From assembly GCF_005484965.1 (NCBI RefSeq), contig NZ_CP034036.1:248001-312000 (forward strand): a stretch of DNA of 64,000 nt. The letters are read 5' to 3'. The position numbers were made by a program, and so were the translations under genes. The stretch's first letter is position 1. Each line of letters opens with the position of its first letter. The DNA comes from Brenneria nigrifluens DSM 30175 = ATCC 13028. Lineage in GTDB: Bacteria; Pseudomonadota; Gammaproteobacteria; Enterobacterales; Enterobacteriaceae. Below are positions 33,687-44,017 of this stretch, piece by piece. The notes beneath the pieces are model-generated. The model saw only the letters and a list, made by a program, of their open reading frames with translations. It ran no database searches and was not told where the DNA came from.

Positions 33687-35711
33687 ATGCGTTTAAACCC
33701 CAGCCAACAACATGCTGTCGAATTCGTTACCGGCCCTTGTCTGGTGCTGGCGGGGGCCGGTTCGGGCAAGACGCGCGTCATCACCAATAAAATCGCCCAT
33801 TTGATCCGCCAGTGCGGCTATCAGCCTCGGCACATCGCCGCGGTGACCTTCACCAACAAAGCGGCGCGCGAGATGAAAGAGCGGGTGGCGCAAACGCTGG
33901 GACGCAAGGAAACCCGCGGGCTGACCATCGCCACCTTCCATACGCTGGGTCTGGAGATCATCAAGCGGGAGTATGCGGCGCTGGGGATGAAAGCCAACTT
34001 TTCCCTGTTTGACGATCAGGATCAGATGGCCTTGCTGAAAGATCTGACCGAGCAGTGGCTGGAAAATGATAAAACGCTGTTGCAGCAGTTGACGTCAACG
34101 ATCTCGAACTGGAAAAACGATCTTATCGATCCCGCCGGCGCGGCGTCAACGGCGCGTTCCGAGCGCGACCGGCTGTTTGTCCATTGCTACGCGCTGTACC
34201 ACGACCATCTGCGCGCCTGCAACGTGCTGGATTTCGACGATCTTATCCTGCTGCCCACGCTGTTGCTTAAACGGAATGACGAGGTGCGTGAACGCTGGCA
34301 GAACCGCCTGCGCTATCTGCTGGTGGACGAATACCAGGACACCAACACCAGCCAGTATGAGCTGGTCAAATTGCTGGTAGGCAGCCGCGCCCGCTTTACC
34401 GTGGTGGGGGACGACGATCAGTCGATTTACTCCTGGCGCGGGGCGCGGCCGCAGAATCTGGTGCTGTTGCAGCAGGATTTCCCCAGGCTGGAAGTGATCA
34501 AGCTGGAGCAGAACTATCGCTCCTCGGGGCGGATCCTCAAGGCGGCCAATATCCTGATAGCCAATAACCCGCACGTGTTTGAAAAGCGCCTGTTCTCCGA
34601 GCTGGGCTATGGCGACGAATTAAAAATCATCACCGCCAATAACGAAGACCACGAAGCCGAACGGGTGGTCGGCGAGCTGATTGCGCACCATTTTATCAAG
34701 AAAACCGAGTATCGCGACTACGCCATTCTGTATCGCGGCAATCATCAGTCCCGGCTATTTGAAAAAATGCTGATGCAGAACCGCATCCCTTATCGCATTT
34801 CCGGCGGCACCTCATTTTTTTCCCGTCCTGAAATCAAGGATCTGCTGGCCTATCTGCGCGTCTTGACCAATCCGGACGACGACAGCGCTTTCTTGCGCAT
34901 CGTCAATACGCCCAGACGCGAGATTGGCCCGGCGACGTTGAAGAAGCTGGGGGAGTGGGCCAACCAGCGCAATAAAAGCCTGTTCAGCGCCAGTTTTGAT
35001 TTGGGATTAAGCCAGTCCCTGACCGGGCGCGGGCTGGAGTCTCTGCAACGCTTTACCCAGTGGATGGCGGAGGTCGCCCGGCGGGCGGAGTCTGAACCGA
35101 TAGCGGCGGTTCGCGACCTGATCCACGGGCTGGACTACGAAAGCTGGCTGTACGAAACCTCGCCCAGCCCCAAGGCGGCGGAAATGCGCATGAAAAACGT
35201 CAATCAGCTGTTTAGCTGGATGACGGAAATGCTGCAAGGGTCGGATCTGGATGAGCCGATGACGCTGACCCAGGTGGTGGCGCGCTTTACCCTGCGGGAT
35301 ATGATGGAGCGGGGGGAAAATGAGGAAGAGCTGGATCAGGTGCAGTTAATGACGCTGCACGCGTCAAAAGGTCTGGAGTTTCCCTACGTTTTTCTGGTGG
35401 GCATGGAGGAAGGGCTGTTGCCGCACCAGAGCAGCATTGATGAAGATAATGTCGATGAGGAGCGCCGTCTGGCGTACGTCGGCATTACCCGCGCGCAGCG
35501 GGAGCTGATCTTTACCCTGTGCAAAGAGCGGCGCCAGTACGGGGAACTGGTGCGTCCGGGACCCAGCCGGTTCCTGCTTGAGTTGCCGCAGGACGACCTG
35601 ATCTGGGAGACGGAGCGCAAGGTGGTCAGCCCACAGGAGCGGATGCAGAAGGGGCAAAGTCATCTGGCGAATATCCGTGAGCAGTTGGCGAAAGCGAAAG
35701 CAAGCAAGTGA
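33687..35711 (+). CDS. rep: ATP-dependent DNA helicase Rep
   Basis: A 674-residue superfamily 1A helicase (673 in E. coli) that moves 3' to 5', acts with the replisome through DnaB and clears protein roadblocks. Motif I is [13 protein letters not shown] (about residue 22), motif [10 protein letters not shown] (about 214), motif [16 protein letters not shown], motif IV NYRSS, motif [13 protein letters not shown] and motif [13 protein letters not shown]. The ATG at 33687 ([14 protein letters not shown]) matches E. coli; a GTG five codons earlier is possible but unsupported. No strong ribosome site is seen. In E. coli ppiC lies between ilvC and rep; here the put genes do. Confidence 0.97.
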   Translation: MRLNPSQQHAVEFVTGPCLVLAGAGSGKTRVITNKIAHLIRQCGYQPRHIAAVTFTNKAAREMKERVAQTLGRKETRGLTIATFHTLGLEIIKREYAALGMKANFSLFDDQDQMALLKDLTEQWLENDKTLLQQLTSTISNWKNDLIDPAGAASTARSERDRLFVHCYALYHDHLRACNVLDFDDLILLPTLLLKRNDEVRERWQNRLRYLLVDEYQDTNTSQYELVKLLVGSRARFTVVGDDDQSIYSWRGARPQNLVLLQQDFPRLEVIKLEQNYRSSGRILKAANILIANNPHVFEKRLFSELGYGDELKIITANNEDHEAERVVGELIAHHFIKKTEYRDYAILYRGNHQSRLFEKMLMQNRIPYRISGGTSFFSRPEIKDLLAYLRVLTNPDDDSAFLRIVNTPRREIGPATLKKLGEWANQRNKSLFSASFDLGLSQSLTGRGLESLQRFTQWMAEVARRAESEPIAAVRDLIHGLDYESWLYETSPSPKAAEMRMKNVNQLFSWMTEMLQGSDLDEPMTLTQVVARFTLRDMMERGENEEELDQVQLMTLHASKGLEFPYVFLVGMEEGLLPHQSSIDEDNVDEERRLAYVGITRAQRELIFTLCKERRQYGELVRPGPSRFLLELPQDDLIWETERKVVSPQERMQKGQSHLANIREQLAKAKASK

Positions 35712-35715
35712 CGGT

Positions 35716-35741
35716 CAGGGCGGGGGGAGCCCGCCCTGTTC
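35716..35741 (+). terminator. Hairpin between convergent rep and pehX
   Basis: Perfect 9-base arms CAGGGCGGG/CCCGCCCTG with loop GGGAG, 4 bases after the rep stop. The T-run is weak (TTCCGGTTT), so termination strength is uncertain. Confidence 0.55.
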
Positions 35742-35745
35742 CGGT

Positions 35746-37563
35746 TTACGGATTGATAGCTTTACCGTCGACGCTCACATTTTCCGTGGCGCTGAAATTC
35801 CACGGCGCGTCGCCATCGCGCAGCCGGCTGAATACCACGCCATCGAACCGGCTGTTGCGTAAGTCGCCGATCGCCGTCGGCGGAACATTCTCCAGCTTGA
35901 CGTTAGCGAAGTGGATGTCGCTGTGCCAGGCGTTTTTCGCGCTGTTCCCTTTGATTTCAATGGACGGAGAGTTACCCGTCGTGCCTTGTACCGTGACATT
36001 TTTTATCAGGAAATCATGGAACCGGGCGGGCGTCGTTGACGGCGGATAATCAATTTTCGCATTGACATCGGAGTAGCTCAGCGTGATCACCACCGCCTGT
36101 TTGGCGATATCCTTCATGGCGTTGTTGCGGAACAGAATATTGCGCGCGCCGCCGCCGATATCGGTGGTGCTTTTCGCCCGTAAACCGACGTCGGTCAGAT
36201 ACATGACGTTGTTTTCCGCGATGATATTTTCAATCCCGGCGCCGGTGTGGCTGCCGGTCACGATGGCGCCGTGCCCCATGCGGAAATAGTTATTGAACAG
36301 CCAGGCGCCGTTCATGGCTTCCTGCCGGCGGGCTTTTTCTCCCGTCCCGGCGGCGAAGTTGATGCAGTCATCGCCGGTGTCGAAAAAGTTATTGAATACC
36401 ATTACGTTTTTGCTATTGCCGAATTCGATGCCGTCGCCGTTGTTGGCGTCATAGGTTTGATGGATCAAACCGTTTGCCACCACGTTATGGTTTTCCAGAT
36501 TCATGATCCCGTGAAACGCCGGGTTGCGCACCGTAAAGTCGGCCAGATAGACATTTTCCACGCCGCGCAGGGTGATCAGGCTGGAGCGCCGTTGTCCGTA
36601 GGCGGTTTTGAGGTCCATTCCGCCGGCGACGGCCTGCTCGACCTGATGTTTAGCCAGGACGCCGTCTTCGTGTACCTTACTGTTTTTACTGGCGACGTAC
36701 TGCGGCAACGTCCCGCCTAATTCGTCCTTTATTTCACCTTTTGCGGTTCGCCGCCAGCCGTTGCCGTCGATCATCCCTTTGCCGACGATGCGAATATTGC
36801 GAAACGTGCCGGGGTGCGAACTTTCGGCATCGATGGCATTAATCAACGACGCCGGGCGTTCGGTGGTGGAGTAAGGATAGAGCCGATAACCGGCCGGATA
36901 GTCGGCGGGATTATCCGAGCCCAGCAGAACGGCGCCGTCTTGCAGATTCAGCGTCATATCGCTTTTTAACCACAGCGCGCCGGTCTTGTAAATCCCGCGG
37001 GGAACATCGACCCGGCAACCGGGTTTACAGGCATCGATGGCCTGCTGGATCGCTGCGGTATTCAGCGTGTTACCGTCCGCTTTGGCGCCAAATTCATTAA
37101 TATTCACCACCTGGGGGAAGACGGCGGTTTTCGCGCTCACGATATTGCTGGCGGCGGAAAGCGAGCCGTCCTCATAGACCGCTTTGACGGTGAAGCGGTA
37201 TTCGGTGCCGGGTTGCAGCCCTTCAGCCTTAAAATTGTGTATCGCAATCTTATGATGAAAAGCGCGTTCGTCGCCGGCGTAAAATGCATTGATATAGGGC
37301 TTGGCCGGAGAGTGTCTATCGTTGTTCCGGCTGGCGAGTCCCAGGGATTTTCCATCCTGGTAAAGGTGATAATCAACAATATCGCCCTTTTCTTCCGGGG
37401 CTTCCCATACCAGAACGATGCTGCGATCGTCATAGGCCAGGGTGGGAACCTGCAAATTTTGCGGCGCCGGCGGCGAGGCTGCCGCAACAAGGGTAATCGG
37501 CGCGGCGGTCAGGCTTAATATCGCGGCAAACATACCGCACCGGTAACGGATAGAAGATCGCAT
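35746..37563 (-). CDS. pehX: Exo-poly-alpha-D-galacturonosidase PehX (GH28)
   Basis: A 605-residue secreted pectinase. A signal peptide (residues 1 to about 28, ending LVAAA) is followed by a fibronectin type III-like domain (about 32-125, APQNLQVPTLAYDDRSIVLVW) and a GH28 right-handed beta-helix (about 150-600). The catalytic set of GH28 is present: NGDGIEFG, DTGDDCINF with the Asp pair near 398-399, GHGAIVTGS with the His near 431, and RAKS near 463. Domain order and length match Dickeya PehX, which releases digalacturonate from the non-reducing end of polygalacturonate. It sits alone between rep and gppA, where E. coli has nothing, and a KdgR-type site lies upstream. Cargo for Out-type secretion or periplasmic residence cannot be decided here. 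Confidence 0.9.
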   Translation of the reverse strand: MRSSIRYRCGMFAAILSLTAAPITLVAAASPPAPQNLQVPTLAYDDRSIVLVWEAPEEKGDIVDYHLYQDGKSLGLASRNNDRHSPAKPYINAFYAGDERAFHHKIAIHNFKAEGLQPGTEYRFTVKAVYEDGSLSAASNIVSAKTAVFPQVVNINEFGAKADGNTLNTAAIQQAIDACKPGCRVDVPRGIYKTGALWLKSDMTLNLQDGAVLLGSDNPADYPAGYRLYPYSTTERPASLINAIDAESSHPGTFRNIRIVGKGMIDGNGWRRTAKGEIKDELGGTLPQYVASKNSKVHEDGVLAKHQVEQAVAGGMDLKTAYGQRRSSLITLRGVENVYLADFTVRNPAFHGIMNLENHNVVANGLIHQTYDANNGDGIEFGNSKNVMVFNNFFDTGDDCINFAAGTGEKARRQEAMNGAWLFNNYFRMGHGAIVTGSHTGAGIENIIAENNVMYLTDVGLRAKSTTDIGGGARNILFRNNAMKDIAKQAVVITLSYSDVNAKIDYPPSTTPARFHDFLIKNVTVQGTTGNSPSIEIKGNSAKNAWHSDIHFANVKLENVPPTAIGDLRNSRFDGVVFSRLRDGDAPWNFSATENVSVDGKAINP

Positions 37564-37635
37564 GTTTATCCTTCCTCAGAGTGTATCGGGTTAAGGTTAT
37601 TAGCCTTACAGAGGGAATGGCTATTTTATTTTTAT

Positions 37636-37656
37636 AAAAGAAACGATGTTTTATAA
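37636..37656 (-). promoter_or_regulatory. KdgR-like operator upstream of pehX
   Basis: An inverted repeat with GAAAC at 37640-37644 and GTTTT at 37648-37652, flanked by A/T bases, fits the KdgR consensus (TGAAAC-NN-TGTTTCA type). It is embedded in longer 9-base arms TTTATAAAA/TTTTATAAA (37631-37657). It lies about 73-93 bases before the pehX ATG. KdgR represses pectinase genes in soft-rot bacteria until 2-keto-3-deoxygluconate accumulates. Confidence 0.65.
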
Positions 37657-37763
37657 AAATAAACCCAATGTTTCTTTTTGTACCTGAAGGGGATCACAGA
37701 ACAACGGGCGAGAGTGCAAACGGAGAGGTTAATACGGGCGGACGAAGTCACAACCCGTTGAGA

Positions 37764-39266
37764 TTAAATGGGGTTCTCTTCCAGAATCAACGGCCAGTGA
37801 ACATAGCTTTGCCAGCGGCTTTCCTGTTCCAGCGCTTCCGCCCGCAGCGGATGCCGCGCCATCCAGCCGGCGGGCAGTGTAACGTGCAAGCCGTCGCTGG
37901 AGATATCCACCCGCAAGCGTATCGCGGGGAGGGTATCGTCGCGGCGGCGGCTGGCGAAAATAATCGCCAGACGCAGCAAACGGCACAGGCGTTGCGCCTG
38001 GATTGCCGGCAACGCGTTTTGCTGGCTCAGCGGCATCAGATCGACGGGGTTGCTCTGGTTTTGCAGCAGGGTGGCCAACAGTTTCTTTTGCGCGGGAGTA
38101 AAACCGGGAAGATCGCTATGGCGGATCAGATAGGCCGCATGCTGCGGCGACTGGCGAAAATCGATACTCAGACCAATTTCGTGTACCAGACAGGCATTAT
38201 GCAGAAGCTCGCGACATCGGTCGTCCAACTGCCAGTCCCGGGCGACCTGCCTCAGGAAAGTATCGGCCACCGCGCTTACCCGTTCGGCCTGTTCGACGTC
38301 CAGCAGATAGCGGCGTTGCAGATGGTGCAGCGTGCGATGACGAATGTCCCGCTCAATCGGCAAATGCAGCATGCCGTAGACCAGACCCTCGCGCAGCGCG
38401 CCGCCGGCCAGCGTCATGCAGTTAATTTCGAGCTCATGAAAAACCGCCAGCAGAATGGCCAGCCCGCTGGGGAAAACCAGCGCCCGTTCCAGCGTCAGCC
38501 CTTCAATTTCCAGCTCCTCCAGCTTACCGCATTGGATCGCATGCTGTTTCAACTGCTGAAGCTTCGCCAGGGTAATATATTCATCCATCCCCTGGGCGAC
38601 CATAATTTCCTGTAACGCCTGTACGGTGCCCGACGCCCCGACGCAGATCTGCCAACCCTGTTCACGCAGGGACGCCGCAACCGGCCGCAACATGTCGCGG
38701 GCGGCCTGTTCGGCGCGCTCGAAATTGCCGCTTTCCAGATGGCGATCGCCGAAGTAGCGCTCCAGCCAGGTTACGCACCCCATGGGCAGGCTGATTAACC
38801 GCGTGGCCTGCGCGCCGGTGCCGGCGGCCAGTTCGGTGCTGCCGCCGCCGATATCGACCACCAGACGTTTTTCCGGGCCGCCGGTGGTATGGGCTACGCC
38901 CTGATAGATAAGCCGGGCTTCTTCTTCGCCGCTGATAACCTGCACCGGCAGGCCCAGTATGCGACTGGCCTGTTGCAGGAATTCGTCGGCATTGGTGGCC
39001 AGCCGCAGGGTGGCGGTGGCGACGACGCGCACCTGCTCGCGCGGGATATCCTGCAGACGCTCTGCAAAGAGCTGCAGGCAGTGCCAACCTCGCTGCATCG
39101 CTTCCGGCGATAGCCGGTGCTGCTTATCCAGCCCGGCCGCCAGGCGGACTTTGCGCTTTACTTTCGCCAGCGTCTGAATACTGCCCGCGGCTTCCCTGAC
39201 GACCAGCATATGAAAGCTGTTGGAGCCGAGATCGACGGCGGCATAAAGTGAAGAAGAGCTGGGCAT
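37764..39266 (-). CDS. gppA: Guanosine pentaphosphatase / exopolyphosphatase GppA
   Basis: A 500-residue Ppx/GppA phosphatase of the ASKHA fold (494 in E. coli). It hydrolyses pppGpp to ppGpp in the stringent response and can cleave polyphosphate. The phosphate-1 motif is [14 protein letters not shown] (residues 9-22) and the phosphate-2 motif [12 protein letters not shown] (about 141-152). The C-terminal HD-like domains follow ([13 protein letters not shown]). It begins 6 bases after the rhlB stop, so rhlB-gppA is an operon, as in E. coli. Confidence 0.95.
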   Translation of the reverse strand: MPSSSSLYAAVDLGSNSFHMLVVREAAGSIQTLAKVKRKVRLAAGLDKQHRLSPEAMQRGWHCLQLFAERLQDIPREQVRVVATATLRLATNADEFLQQASRILGLPVQVISGEEEARLIYQGVAHTTGGPEKRLVVDIGGGSTELAAGTGAQATRLISLPMGCVTWLERYFGDRHLESGNFERAEQAARDMLRPVAASLREQGWQICVGASGTVQALQEIMVAQGMDEYITLAKLQQLKQHAIQCGKLEELEIEGLTLERALVFPSGLAILLAVFHELEINCMTLAGGALREGLVYGMLHLPIERDIRHRTLHHLQRRYLLDVEQAERVSAVADTFLRQVARDWQLDDRCRELLHNACLVHEIGLSIDFRQSPQHAAYLIRHSDLPGFTPAQKKLLATLLQNQSNPVDLMPLSQQNALPAIQAQRLCRLLRLAIIFASRRRDDTLPAIRLRVDISSDGLHVTLPAGWMARHPLRAEALEQESRWQSYVHWPLILEENPI

Positions 39267-39272
39267 TGGCGA

Positions 39273-40562
39273 TCAACCCGGCCGTTTACGAGTATTGCGC
39301 GGCGGGCCGCTGCGGCGCGGCGAGTTGTGCCTGCGCGGGCCGCCATTGGAACGCGGAGGCCGCGTTAAACGCTTCGGCGCCGGCAAATCGTTAAGCAGCG
39401 CGTCGCTGTTGTATTTACTGACCGGAATGCCGTGGCCGATATAAGTTTCAATGGCCGGCAGGTTCAGCGCATATTCCTCGCAGGCCAGGCTGATGGAGAA
39501 GCCGCTTTCGCCTGCGCGGCCGGTGCGGCCGATACGGTGAACATAGTCTTCGCAATCATCCGGCAGATCGTAGTTGAAGACATGGGTCACCAACGGAATG
39601 TGCAGGCCGCGCGCCGCGACGTCGGTGGCGACCAGAATGTCCAGATTGCCATTGGTGAAATCATCCAGAATGCGCAGGCGTTTTTTCTGCGCCACGTCGC
39701 CGGTCAACAGACCGACGCGGTGGCCGTCGGCGGCCAAATGGCCCCAGATATCTTCGCAGCGGTGTTTGGTATTGGCGAAAATGATGCAGCGATCCGGCCA
39801 CTCTTCCTCAAGAAGCGTTTGCAGCAGGCGCATTTTTTCTTCATTGGACGGATAAAACAGCTCTTCGGTGATGCGGTGGCCGGTTTTTTGGTCCGGTTCG
39901 ACTTCCACGTATTCCGCATTGTTCATCTGTTCGAAGGCCAGTTCGCGCACGCGGTAGGAGAGCGTGGCGGAGAAAAGCATGTTCAGGCGCTGGGTAACGG
40001 GCGGCATGCGGCGGAACAGCCAGCGAATATCCTTGATAAAGCCGAGGTCGTACATGCGGTCGGCTTCATCGAGAATAACGACCTGGATGGCGCCCAGATT
40101 AATATGGTTCTGTTTGGCGTAGTCGATCAGGCGACCTGTGGTGCCAACCAGAATATCGACGCCGCTTTCCAGCACCTTGAGTTGTTTATCGTAACCGTCG
40201 CCGCCGTAGGCGAGACCGAGTTTTAATCCGGTCTGACGGGAAAGCGCTTCCGCGTCGGCGTGAATCTGTACGGCTAATTCACGGGTCGGCGCCATAATCA
40301 ACGCCCGCGGTTGATTGGTCTGACGCTCCGCGTTGGCGGGGTGTGAAAGCAGATAATGGAAAGTAGACGCCAAAAAAGCCAGCGTCTTGCCGGTACCGGT
40401 TTGCGCCTGACCCGCGACATCACGTCCTGACAAAGCCAGGGGTAATGTTAACGCCTGAATCGGCGTACAGTTATGAAACCCTTTACTTTCAAGAGCTTCT
40501 ATAACCTGCGGGTGCAGGGCGAAGTCGGAAAACTTCTGTTCGGTTAAGTGTGTTTTGCTCAT
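39273..40562 (-). CDS. rhlB: ATP-dependent RNA helicase RhlB
   Basis: A 429-residue DEAD-box helicase (421 in E. coli), the RNA-unwinding component of the RNase E degradosome. Motifs in order: Q motif [13 protein letters not shown], motif I AQTGTGKT, Ia [17 protein letters not shown] (DEAD), [20 protein letters not shown] and [12 protein letters not shown]. The C-terminal tail is basic and low-complexity ([20 protein letters not shown]), suited to RNA binding. It is divergent from trxA and heads an operon with gppA. Confidence 0.97.
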   Translation of the reverse strand: MSKTHLTEQKFSDFALHPQVIEALESKGFHNCTPIQALTLPLALSGRDVAGQAQTGTGKTLAFLASTFHYLLSHPANAERQTNQPRALIMAPTRELAVQIHADAEALSRQTGLKLGLAYGGDGYDKQLKVLESGVDILVGTTGRLIDYAKQNHINLGAIQVVILDEADRMYDLGFIKDIRWLFRRMPPVTQRLNMLFSATLSYRVRELAFEQMNNAEYVEVEPDQKTGHRITEELFYPSNEEKMRLLQTLLEEEWPDRCIIFANTKHRCEDIWGHLAADGHRVGLLTGDVAQKKRLRILDDFTNGNLDILVATDVAARGLHIPLVTHVFNYDLPDDCEDYVHRIGRTGRAGESGFSISLACEEYALNLPAIETYIGHGIPVSKYNSDALLNDLPAPKRLTRPPRSNGGPRRHNSPRRSGPPRNTRKRPG

Positions 40563-40620
40563 AGTGTGGTAGAATATCAGCTAACTATTGCTTTACGAAA
40601 GCGTATCCAGTGAAATAAAG

Positions 40621-40659
40621 TCAACCTTATTGTTGGTTAATCTACACCAACAAGGTTGA
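40621..40659 (+). promoter_or_regulatory. Hairpin in the trxA leader
   Basis: TCAACCTT...GTTGGT (40621-40637) pairs with ACCAACAAGGTTGA (40646-40659) with a 3-base bulge and an 8-base loop. It ends about 21 bases before the trxA ATG, just upstream of the ribosome site. It could stabilise the mRNA or mark a regulatory site; there is no T-run, so it is not a terminator. Confidence 0.45.
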
Positions 40660-40680
40660 GATAATCCTGTGGAGTAAAAC

Positions 40681-41007
40681 ATGAGCGATAAAATTATTCA
40701 CCTGACTGACGGCAGTTTCGATACGGAAGTATTGCAGGCTGAGGGCGTAACCCTGGTTGATTTCTGGGCTGAGTGGTGCGGTCCCTGTAAAATGATCGCT
40801 CCTATTCTGAATGAGATCGCCGAGGAGTTCGACGGTAAATTGACCGTCGCCAAACTCAACATTGACGAGAACCCGGCCACCGCGCCGAAATACGGCATCC
40901 GCGGTATTCCCACGCTGCTGCTGTTCAAGAACGGCGAAGTCGCGGCAACCAAAGTGGGCGCCTTGTCCAAAGGGCAACTGAAAGAGTTCCTGACCGCTAA
41001 TTTGTAA
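40681..41007 (+). CDS. trxA: Thioredoxin 1 TrxA
   Basis: A 108-residue cytoplasmic thiol-disulfide reductant with the redox site WCGPCK at about residues 32-37 and the cis-proline motif RGIPTLLLF near 74-82. The buried Asp lies in [10 protein letters not shown]. It donates electrons to ribonucleotide reductase, PAPS reductase and methionine sulfoxide reductases, and is recycled by TrxB. It is divergent from rhlB and upstream of rho, as in E. coli. Confidence 0.98.
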   Translation: MSDKIIHLTDGSFDTEVLQAEGVTLVDFWAEWCGPCKMIAPILNEIAEEFDGKLTVAKLNIDENPATAPKYGIRGIPTLLLFKNGEVAATKVGALSKGQLKEFLTANL

Positions 41008-41415
41008 ATCCCCATGGGGGCAATCGGCCAATGAGCAATTCTCATATTGACCGCTTGCCGCCCGTCGTGAAGCGTGCTAGATTCGTCAACACTGCATATC
41101 GTACTTACCTATGTTTAAGCCCTTAAGCTTAAGCCTGAAAGTTTGAGTCTAAAGCATTACTCTGTGTCAAAATCGGAAAGTCATTGATTTACAAAAAATG
41201 TTCGTCATCCGATTTGGGCAATCTAATAGTTTTAAAATAATTGGTTTTATGTGTCTTCGATCTCTTGCCGTCGTTTTGTGCAGATTCTGCGCCTCTTAAG
41301 TGTGAAACAAAACAGGTACTCAGCGATTGAAGGCCGTTATAGAGGCACGGATGATCCTGCCATACCATTCACGTTACTAGTTCGAGATTTACCCCGAGTT
41401 TAAGAACCCACCACT
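41008..41415 (+). other. trxA-rho intergenic region / rho leader
   Basis: About 408 bases without a clear gene. In E. coli this interval holds the rho promoter and a long leader in which Rho terminates its own transcription, plus the small leader rhoL. A 16-codon frame (41249-41299, MCLRSLAVVLCRFCAS) exists but has no good ribosome site and no resemblance to rhoL that I can see. AT-rich DNA at 41185-41248 probably holds the promoter. Confidence 0.5.
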
Positions 41416-42675
41416 ATGAATCTTACCGAATTAAAGAATACGCCAGTTTCCGAGTTAATTACTCTTGGCGAAAATATGGGGCTGGAAAACCTGGCCCGCA
41501 TGCGCAAACAGGACATTATCTTCGCCATTCTGAAACAGCATGCTAAAAGCGGCGAAGATATTTTCGGCGACGGCGTGCTGGAAATATTGCAGGATGGATT
41601 TGGTTTCCTCCGTTCAGGAGACAGCTCCTACCTCGCCGGTCCTGATGATATCTACGTTTCCCCCAGCCAGATTCGCCGTTTCAACCTTCGTACCGGTGAT
41701 ACCATTTCCGGCAAGATCCGCCCGCCGAAAGAAGGCGAACGCTACTTTGCGCTGCTGAAAGTCAATGAAGTCAACTACGATAAGCCTGAAAACGCCCGCA
41801 ACAAGATCCTGTTTGAAAACCTTACCCCTCTGCATGCGAACTCCCGCCTGCGTATGGAGCGCGGTAACGGCTCAACCGAAGACTTGACCGCCCGCGTACT
41901 GGATCTGGCATCCCCCATCGGCCGCGGCCAGCGCGGACTGATCGTGGCGCCGCCGAAAGCCGGTAAAACCATGCTGTTGCAGAACATTGCGCAAAGCATC
42001 GCCTATAATCATCCCGACTGCGTGCTGATGGTGCTGCTGATTGATGAACGTCCGGAAGAAGTGACCGAAATGCAGCGTCTGGTGAAAGGCGAAGTGATTG
42101 CCTCTACCTTTGACGAGCCGGCCTCCCGCCACGTTCAGGTCGCCGAAATGGTGATCGAAAAAGCGAAGCGTCTGGTCGAGCATAAAAAAGACGTCATCAT
42201 TCTGCTGGACTCCATCACCCGTCTGGCGCGCGCCTACAACACCGTGGTGCCGGCGTCGGGCAAGGTGCTGACCGGTGGTGTGGACGCCAACGCCCTGCAT
42301 CGTCCCAAACGTTTCTTCGGCGCGGCGCGTAACGTTGAAGAAGGCGGTAGTTTGACTATCATTGCCACAGCGCTGGTGGATACCGGTTCCAAGATGGATG
42401 AAGTGATTTACGAAGAGTTCAAGGGCACCGGTAACATGGAACTGCATCTGGCGCGTAAGATCGCTGAAAAACGCGTTTTCCCGGCCATCGACTACAATCG
42501 TTCCGGTACGCGTAAAGAAGAGTTGCTTACCACGTCTGAAGAACTGCAGAAGATGTGGATTTTGCGTAAAATTATCCACCCCATGGGTGAGATTGACGCG
42601 ATGGAGTTCCTGATTAACAAGTTGGCGATGACCAAAACCAACGATGAATTCTTCGATATGATGAAGCGTTCATAA
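41416..42675 (+). CDS. rho: Transcription termination factor Rho
   Basis: A 419-residue hexameric RNA-dependent ATPase, identical in length to E. coli Rho. The N-terminal RNA-binding cold-shock domain includes [29 protein letters not shown] (about residues 58-88). Walker A is [16 protein letters not shown] (about 177), Walker [17 protein letters not shown] (about 260-275), the Q-loop [11 protein letters not shown] and the R-loop GTGNMELHL. It is followed by its own terminator and then by wecA. Confidence 0.98.
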   Translation: MNLTELKNTPVSELITLGENMGLENLARMRKQDIIFAILKQHAKSGEDIFGDGVLEILQDGFGFLRSGDSSYLAGPDDIYVSPSQIRRFNLRTGDTISGKIRPPKEGERYFALLKVNEVNYDKPENARNKILFENLTPLHANSRLRMERGNGSTEDLTARVLDLASPIGRGQRGLIVAPPKAGKTMLLQNIAQSIAYNHPDCVLMVLLIDERPEEVTEMQRLVKGEVIASTFDEPASRHVQVAEMVIEKAKRLVEHKKDVIILLDSITRLARAYNTVVPASGKVLTGGVDANALHRPKRFFGAARNVEEGGSLTIIATALVDTGSKMDEVIYEEFKGTGNMELHLARKIAEKRVFPAIDYNRSGTRKEELLTTSEELQKMWILRKIIHPMGEIDAMEFLINKLAMTKTNDEFFDMMKRS

Positions 42676-42694
42676 ATCACGGATGAACTCGGGG

Positions 42695-42726
42695 AACGCC
42701 ACGCTGGGTCGTGGCGTTTTTTATAT
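42695..42726 (+). terminator. Terminator after rho
   Basis: 9-base perfect arms AACGCCACG/CGTGGCGTT with a 6-base loop, followed by TTTTTTAT. It separates rho from the ECA operon. Confidence 0.85.
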
Positions 42727-42898
42727 TTGTGCGTCCAACATGGTTATGCAGCGCGTTAATCTTATAAATATAGCGTTCTTGTATGCCGTCCAATAGACTG
42801 GTAGTGCTGTGAGCTGGCATATACCGCGAGGACGACGGGACTCAAGGCGTAAACCGAGCGTATATCAGCAGCCACGGCGCAGCCAGAAGCTGTGAACG

Positions 42899-43996
42899 GT
42901 GAATTTACTCACGATGAGTATCGAATTATTAATCATTTTTCTGTTTTCTCTGTGCTTCCTGTTTATTGCTCGCCAGGTAGCGAGAAAAATAGGATTTGTC
43001 GATCGCCCCAATTACCGTAAACGGCATCAGGGACTGGTTCCGCTTGTCGGCGGAATCTCGGTGTACGCCGGGATTTGCTTTACCTACCTGATCACCGATC
43101 AATACATCCCCAATTTCCGTCTCTACCTGCTTTGCGCCGGCGTGCTGGTGTTGGTCGGCGCGCTGGACGATCGCTTTGATGTCAGCGTGAAAATCCGTGC
43201 GGTCGTCCAGGCGTGCGTGGCGGTTATCATGATGGCGTTCGCCGGCCTCTCTTTGCATAATCTCGGTCATATTTTCGGTCCGTGGCAAATGGAGCTGGGG
43301 CCGTTTGGTTATCTGGTGACGCTGTTCGCCGTCTGGGCCGCCATCAACGCTTTCAATATGGTGGATGGCATCGACGGCCTGCTGGGCGGATTGTCCTGCG
43401 TTTCATTTGGCGCGCTGGGCATACTGCTGTATCACAGCGGCCATGCCAATCTGGCGCTGTGGTGTTTCGCCATGATTGCCGCCACCCTGCCTTACATCCT
43501 GCTTAATCTGGGCGTTTTCGGTAAACGCTATAAGGTTTTCATGGGGGATGCCGGGAGTACCATGATTGGCTTTACGGCTATCTGGATCCTGATCCAGACC
43601 ACCCAGGGACAACAGCATCCGGTCAATCCGGTCACCGCGTTGTGGATTATCGCCATTCCGCTGATTGATATGATTGCCATCATGTATCGCCGCCTGCGTA
43701 AAGGGATGAGCCCGTTTTCGCCCGATCGCCAGCATATCCACCACATAATGATGCGGGCGGGGTTTACTTCCCGGCAGGCTTTTGTGCTGATCACGCTGGC
43801 GGCGGGGCTGCTGGCCGCCATCGGCGTGTTGGGGGAGTATCTCCCTTTTGTTCCTGAATGGGTTATGTTGGCATTGTTCTTGCTTGCATTCTTGCTGTAT
43901 GGCTACTGCCTGAAACGCGCGTGGCGCGTCGCCCGCTTAGTGAAGCGCATCAAACGTCGCATACGGCACGCCGACGAGCAGAAGCCGTCGTCTTGA
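42899..43996 (+). CDS. wecA: UDP-GlcNAc:undecaprenyl-phosphate GlcNAc-1-phosphate transferase WecA
   Basis: A 365-residue polytopic inner-membrane enzyme that starts enterobacterial common antigen (and often O-antigen) synthesis by making lipid I of ECA, GlcNAc-PP-undecaprenol. Signature motifs: GALDDRFDVSVK, NAFNMVDGIDGLLGGL (catalytic Asp), FMGDAGSTMIGF and the cytoplasmic carbohydrate-recognition motif SPFSPDRQHIHHIMM. The start is a GTG at 42899, which aligns with E. coli MNLLTVS; an in-frame ATG six codons later is less likely. It is the first gene of the wec operon. Confidence 0.95.
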   Translation: MNLLTMSIELLIIFLFSLCFLFIARQVARKIGFVDRPNYRKRHQGLVPLVGGISVYAGICFTYLITDQYIPNFRLYLLCAGVLVLVGALDDRFDVSVKIRAVVQACVAVIMMAFAGLSLHNLGHIFGPWQMELGPFGYLVTLFAVWAAINAFNMVDGIDGLLGGLSCVSFGALGILLYHSGHANLALWCFAMIAATLPYILLNLGVFGKRYKVFMGDAGSTMIGFTAIWILIQTTQGQQHPVNPVTALWIIAIPLIDMIAIMYRRLRKGMSPFSPDRQHIHHIMMRAGFTSRQAFVLITLAAGLLAAIGVLGEYLPFVPEWVMLALFLLAFLLYGYCLKRAWRVARLVKRIKRRIRHADEQKPSS

Positions 43997-44017
43997 CCAA
44001 ATAATTTTGGGGAAGTA

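Noticed and set aside
42780..42898. Possible JUMPstart/ops element (RfaH recruitment) upstream of wecA
   Set aside because: A stretch with TGGTAGTGCTG resembles part of JUMPstart but the ops core GGCGGTAGCGTG is not present, and I do not know of RfaH control for ECA operons.
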